64,000 nt of DNA from Paenibacillus sp. FJAT-26967. GTDB taxonomy: Bacteria; Bacillota; Bacilli; Paenibacillales; NBRC-103111. Below, piece by piece: positions 62,234-64,000 of this stretch. A model generated the notes under the pieces. It saw only the letters and a program-made list of their open reading frames with translations, was not told the origin of the DNA and searched no databases. Numbering within the stretch: position 1 is the first letter of the stretch; each line of letters starts with the position of its first letter. The stretch is taken from contig NZ_LMXH01000002.1 of NCBI RefSeq assembly GCF_001541095.1, positions 882,671 to 946,670 on the forward strand, given 5' to 3'. Both the position numbers and the translations under genes were made by a program.

Positions 62234-62973
62234 GAGAAAAACTCCTTCCGGATAAGGGATTTTGTTATAATAAGTCCTCTATTTCTTAAAGCAACGAAAG
62301 AATGTTGAAACTTACTGTCAAGGGCCAGCCAGCTGAGAGAGCAGGAAAATGCCCGAAACACGGAGTGGGGAACATGTGTTTGATTTTGGTTTATTTAGGG
62401 CTATATCGGATCTAGATGCCTGTCCTTGGCGATGAGACCAGCAATTGATATATAAGGTGTAAGGCATTACTGCAACAGTGTAATTTGCCGCCATACCCGA
62501 TCAAGCGGGCGTGAGCAGCATTGACATGATGAGCGCCGGATAGGCGTAAGATAGAAGAGGCTTCCGGGCAAGATAAGAATCCGATACACAACAGCCTAAA
62601 CATTTTGTTTCTTACTCGAACAGGAAGACTCTCTATAGTATTTCAGAAAGAGGGACAATTATGTACGGCAGTAGGATTATCACCTAGGCGGATGTGAGGA
62701 AACAAAGTGATCGTTATGTGCTCATATGGGTATAATTATTAATATAAGCTCATTTTGAATAAGCTCAGTTGAAGATTCTCCGGCCCCGCTCGCGATGGTT
62801 TGCACAAGAAGTAATTTCCAAGGGAAAAAGAGGGGTATTCTTTTTGCTATTTTGCTCGTATTCAGGCATAATGACACGTGGGACGCTTGATTCAGCACCC
62901 AAATCACAATTTTCTTTCGAATAGTATACTTAATATGAATGAATCAAGCAGGCACGGACGGGGGGCTGTTAAA
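62234..62973. other. Intergenic region without a supported gene
   Basis: About 740 bases between the divergent ohr and the last gene. Small ORFs here (for example 62412-62603 and 62722-62907, minus) lack ribosome sites and protein-like composition. No clear RNA or repeat seen. Confidence 0.5.
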
Positions 62974-64000
62974 ATGGAACAACGCATAGGGGAGCGGTAC
63001 GTGCTTTTTGAACCGGTTCATCCTTTAGCGGATGGCGTCATGTATGCAGGGAAAGACCTGTCTTTGCATCGGGATGTATTTCTTCTTATGGTTGAGAAAA
63101 CTGGAGACGATTTTGCTTCGGATTATTTGCGCGTACTGGGACAAGCGGCGCAATTTTCGGACGAACGTTTTTTTCATATTCTAAATGCGGGTGTTACAGA
63201 TCATCACTTGTATGCTGTACTTACCGCGCAGAAAGGAAATCCGCTGTTAGCGCGGCTTGGCCGCCACCAGATGAGAGGCAATGAGGTCTTAGCCGCTATC
63301 TTTGAACTGGGTAAAGGCATGCAGGAAGCCATGGAAGAGCAGATCTCGGGGTACTCCGTTACAGCAGAGAATATGTGGCTGACCGAGTATAACGGGCTTA
63401 AAGTGATGAATTACTGGTCACCGGGTAAGTTAGTCCAGCGTGGATCACTCGGATTGTGCACTTTGTTGTACCAGATATGCACACATTCGAGACAGGCGCC
63501 AAGCAATTTTGAGCAATATCAGTCGAATTTGATTCCGAGTCTGGATGGACTAACTTCCGCTCAGAAAGAGGCTTTCCTTGCTTTGGCAAGACGTGTCTTC
63601 AGAGAAGAAGTATCGCTTTCTTCGTTTACCTTTAACCTGCGGGAGATTATAGCGCTGGAGAAGAATGAGACGGCTCCGCCGAAGCAAGTATCATATACCG
63701 CCGCTCCTATCGTGGAGCGTGAAGCTTCAACGGCGAGGGAGGATGCGCCAAGCCGGGAGAATGTGCCTCCGCGCAGGAGCGCACCTGCCGCTCCGTATGC
63801 AGAGCCCGCACGTGAAGAAGCAGCGGCGGTTAGAACACGAAGCCCGCAGCAGAGGACTCCCGTAAAGGAGCGGGCGGAGGAGGATGTGCCCAAGAATCGG
63901 ATTGCGCTGAGCCGGACGATTTGGGTGCTGGGAACAGCCGCAGTGCTTTTACTCGCCATTGCAGGCTTTATGTACCTCGGCCTGCCCGATGCGCCTGAGC
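62974..64000 (+). CDS. Pseudokinase-like membrane protein, 3' end outside window
   Basis: ATG at 62974 after a GGGGGG stretch opens a frame that is still open at 64000 (342 residues seen). The N-terminal 230 residues resemble a degenerate protein-kinase-like fold (ERYVLFEPVHPLADGVMYAGKDL) without the catalytic HRD and DFG motifs. A charged Ala/Arg/Glu/Pro-rich linker (about 235-310) leads to a membrane helix (about 316-335, IWVLGTAAVLLLAIAGFMYLG). An external sensor domain probably lies beyond the window. Confidence 0.65.
   Translation, partial: MEQRIGERYVLFEPVHPLADGVMYAGKDLSLHRDVFLLMVEKTGDDFASDYLRVLGQAAQFSDERFFHILNAGVTDHHLYAVLTAQKGNPLLARLGRHQMRGNEVLAAIFELGKGMQEAMEEQISGYSVTAENMWLTEYNGLKVMNYWSPGKLVQRGSLGLCTLLYQICTHSRQAPSNFEQYQSNLIPSLDGLTSAQKEAFLALARRVFREEVSLSSFTFNLREIIALEKNETAPPKQVSYTAAPIVEREASTAREDAPSRENVPPRRSAPAAPYAEPAREEAAAVRTRSPQQRTPVKERAEEDVPKNRIALSRTIWVLGTAAVLLLAIAGFMYLGLPDAPE

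Noticed and set aside
62412-62907. Minus-strand small ORFs
   Set aside because: Low protein-like composition and no ribosome site.
1-64000. CRISPR arrays, tRNA/rRNA genes, complete IS elements, prophage
   Set aside because: No regularly spaced repeats, tRNA-like cloverleaf or rRNA sequence, transposase, or phage structural genes seen.

Overview
The window looks like a chromosomal segment of a low-to-moderate GC, spore-forming Firmicute, most likely Paenibacillus or a close relative. This is inferred from a complete GerB-GerA-GerC germination operon, a SalA/Mrp-type P-loop protein, a XerS-type recombinase, strong AGGAGG-type ribosome sites, frequent TTG/GTG starts, a perfect CcpA (cre) box and a secreted chitinase with CBM5/12-like repeats. 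There are no rRNA, tRNA, CRISPR or complete insertion sequences, and no obvious prophage.

Layout. 0-8.7 kb: two WYL/HTH regulators, each linked to short-chain dehydrogenases (plus an arylamine N-acetyltransferase), with a seven-transmitter-type hybrid PAS histidine kinase between them; both WYL units carry the same inverted repeat. 8.8-20.2 kb: a lipoprotein, a Gre-like protein, DoxX, acetyltransferase, phosphatases, Na+/H+ antiporter, an excalibur-domain protein and an HD hydrolase, with three decayed genes. 20.2-25.1 kb: a SIMPL protein and a TetR / MFS / BltD-like acetyltransferase group. 25.4-28.3 kb: a cobalamin riboswitch with terminator controlling metE. 28.6-33.5 kb: glycosyltransferase, Mrp/SalA, ferredoxin, then a truncated haemoglobin / flavin reductase / 2Fe-2S ferredoxin operon. 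33.7-35.8 kb: an HssRS-like two-component system. 35.9-39.6 kb: gerBAC-type operon with a sigma-G-like promoter. 39.8-42.4 kb: ABC-2 exporter. 42.5-46.7 kb: a Fur-box-controlled haem monooxygenase and an ECF sigma / anti-sigma / ABC exporter operon. 46.9-54 kb: pentapeptide protein, lysoplasmalogenase-like protein, chitinase, an orphan ABC ATPase and ilvD. 54-64 kb: MFS pump, YceI-like protein, methyltransferase, acetyltransferase, XerS recombinase, DUF421 protein, uracil/deoxyinosine glycosylase, alcohol dehydrogenase, Ohr and a pseudokinase-like membrane protein running off the end.

The most interesting signals are (1) a 28-bp dif-like site next to the xerS gene, with two further dif-like sites in the same window; (2) an exact 29-bp tandem duplication that splits the start of a DUF421 gene into a translationally coupled leader peptide and a shortened protein, a possible reversible switch; (3) two matching TGACA-N5-TGTCA operators at WYL regulators; and (4) a compact haemoglobin-reductase-ferredoxin operon close to a haem-sensor-like two-component system and a Fur-box haem oxygenase. 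All functions are assigned by reading the sequence; no database search was run.
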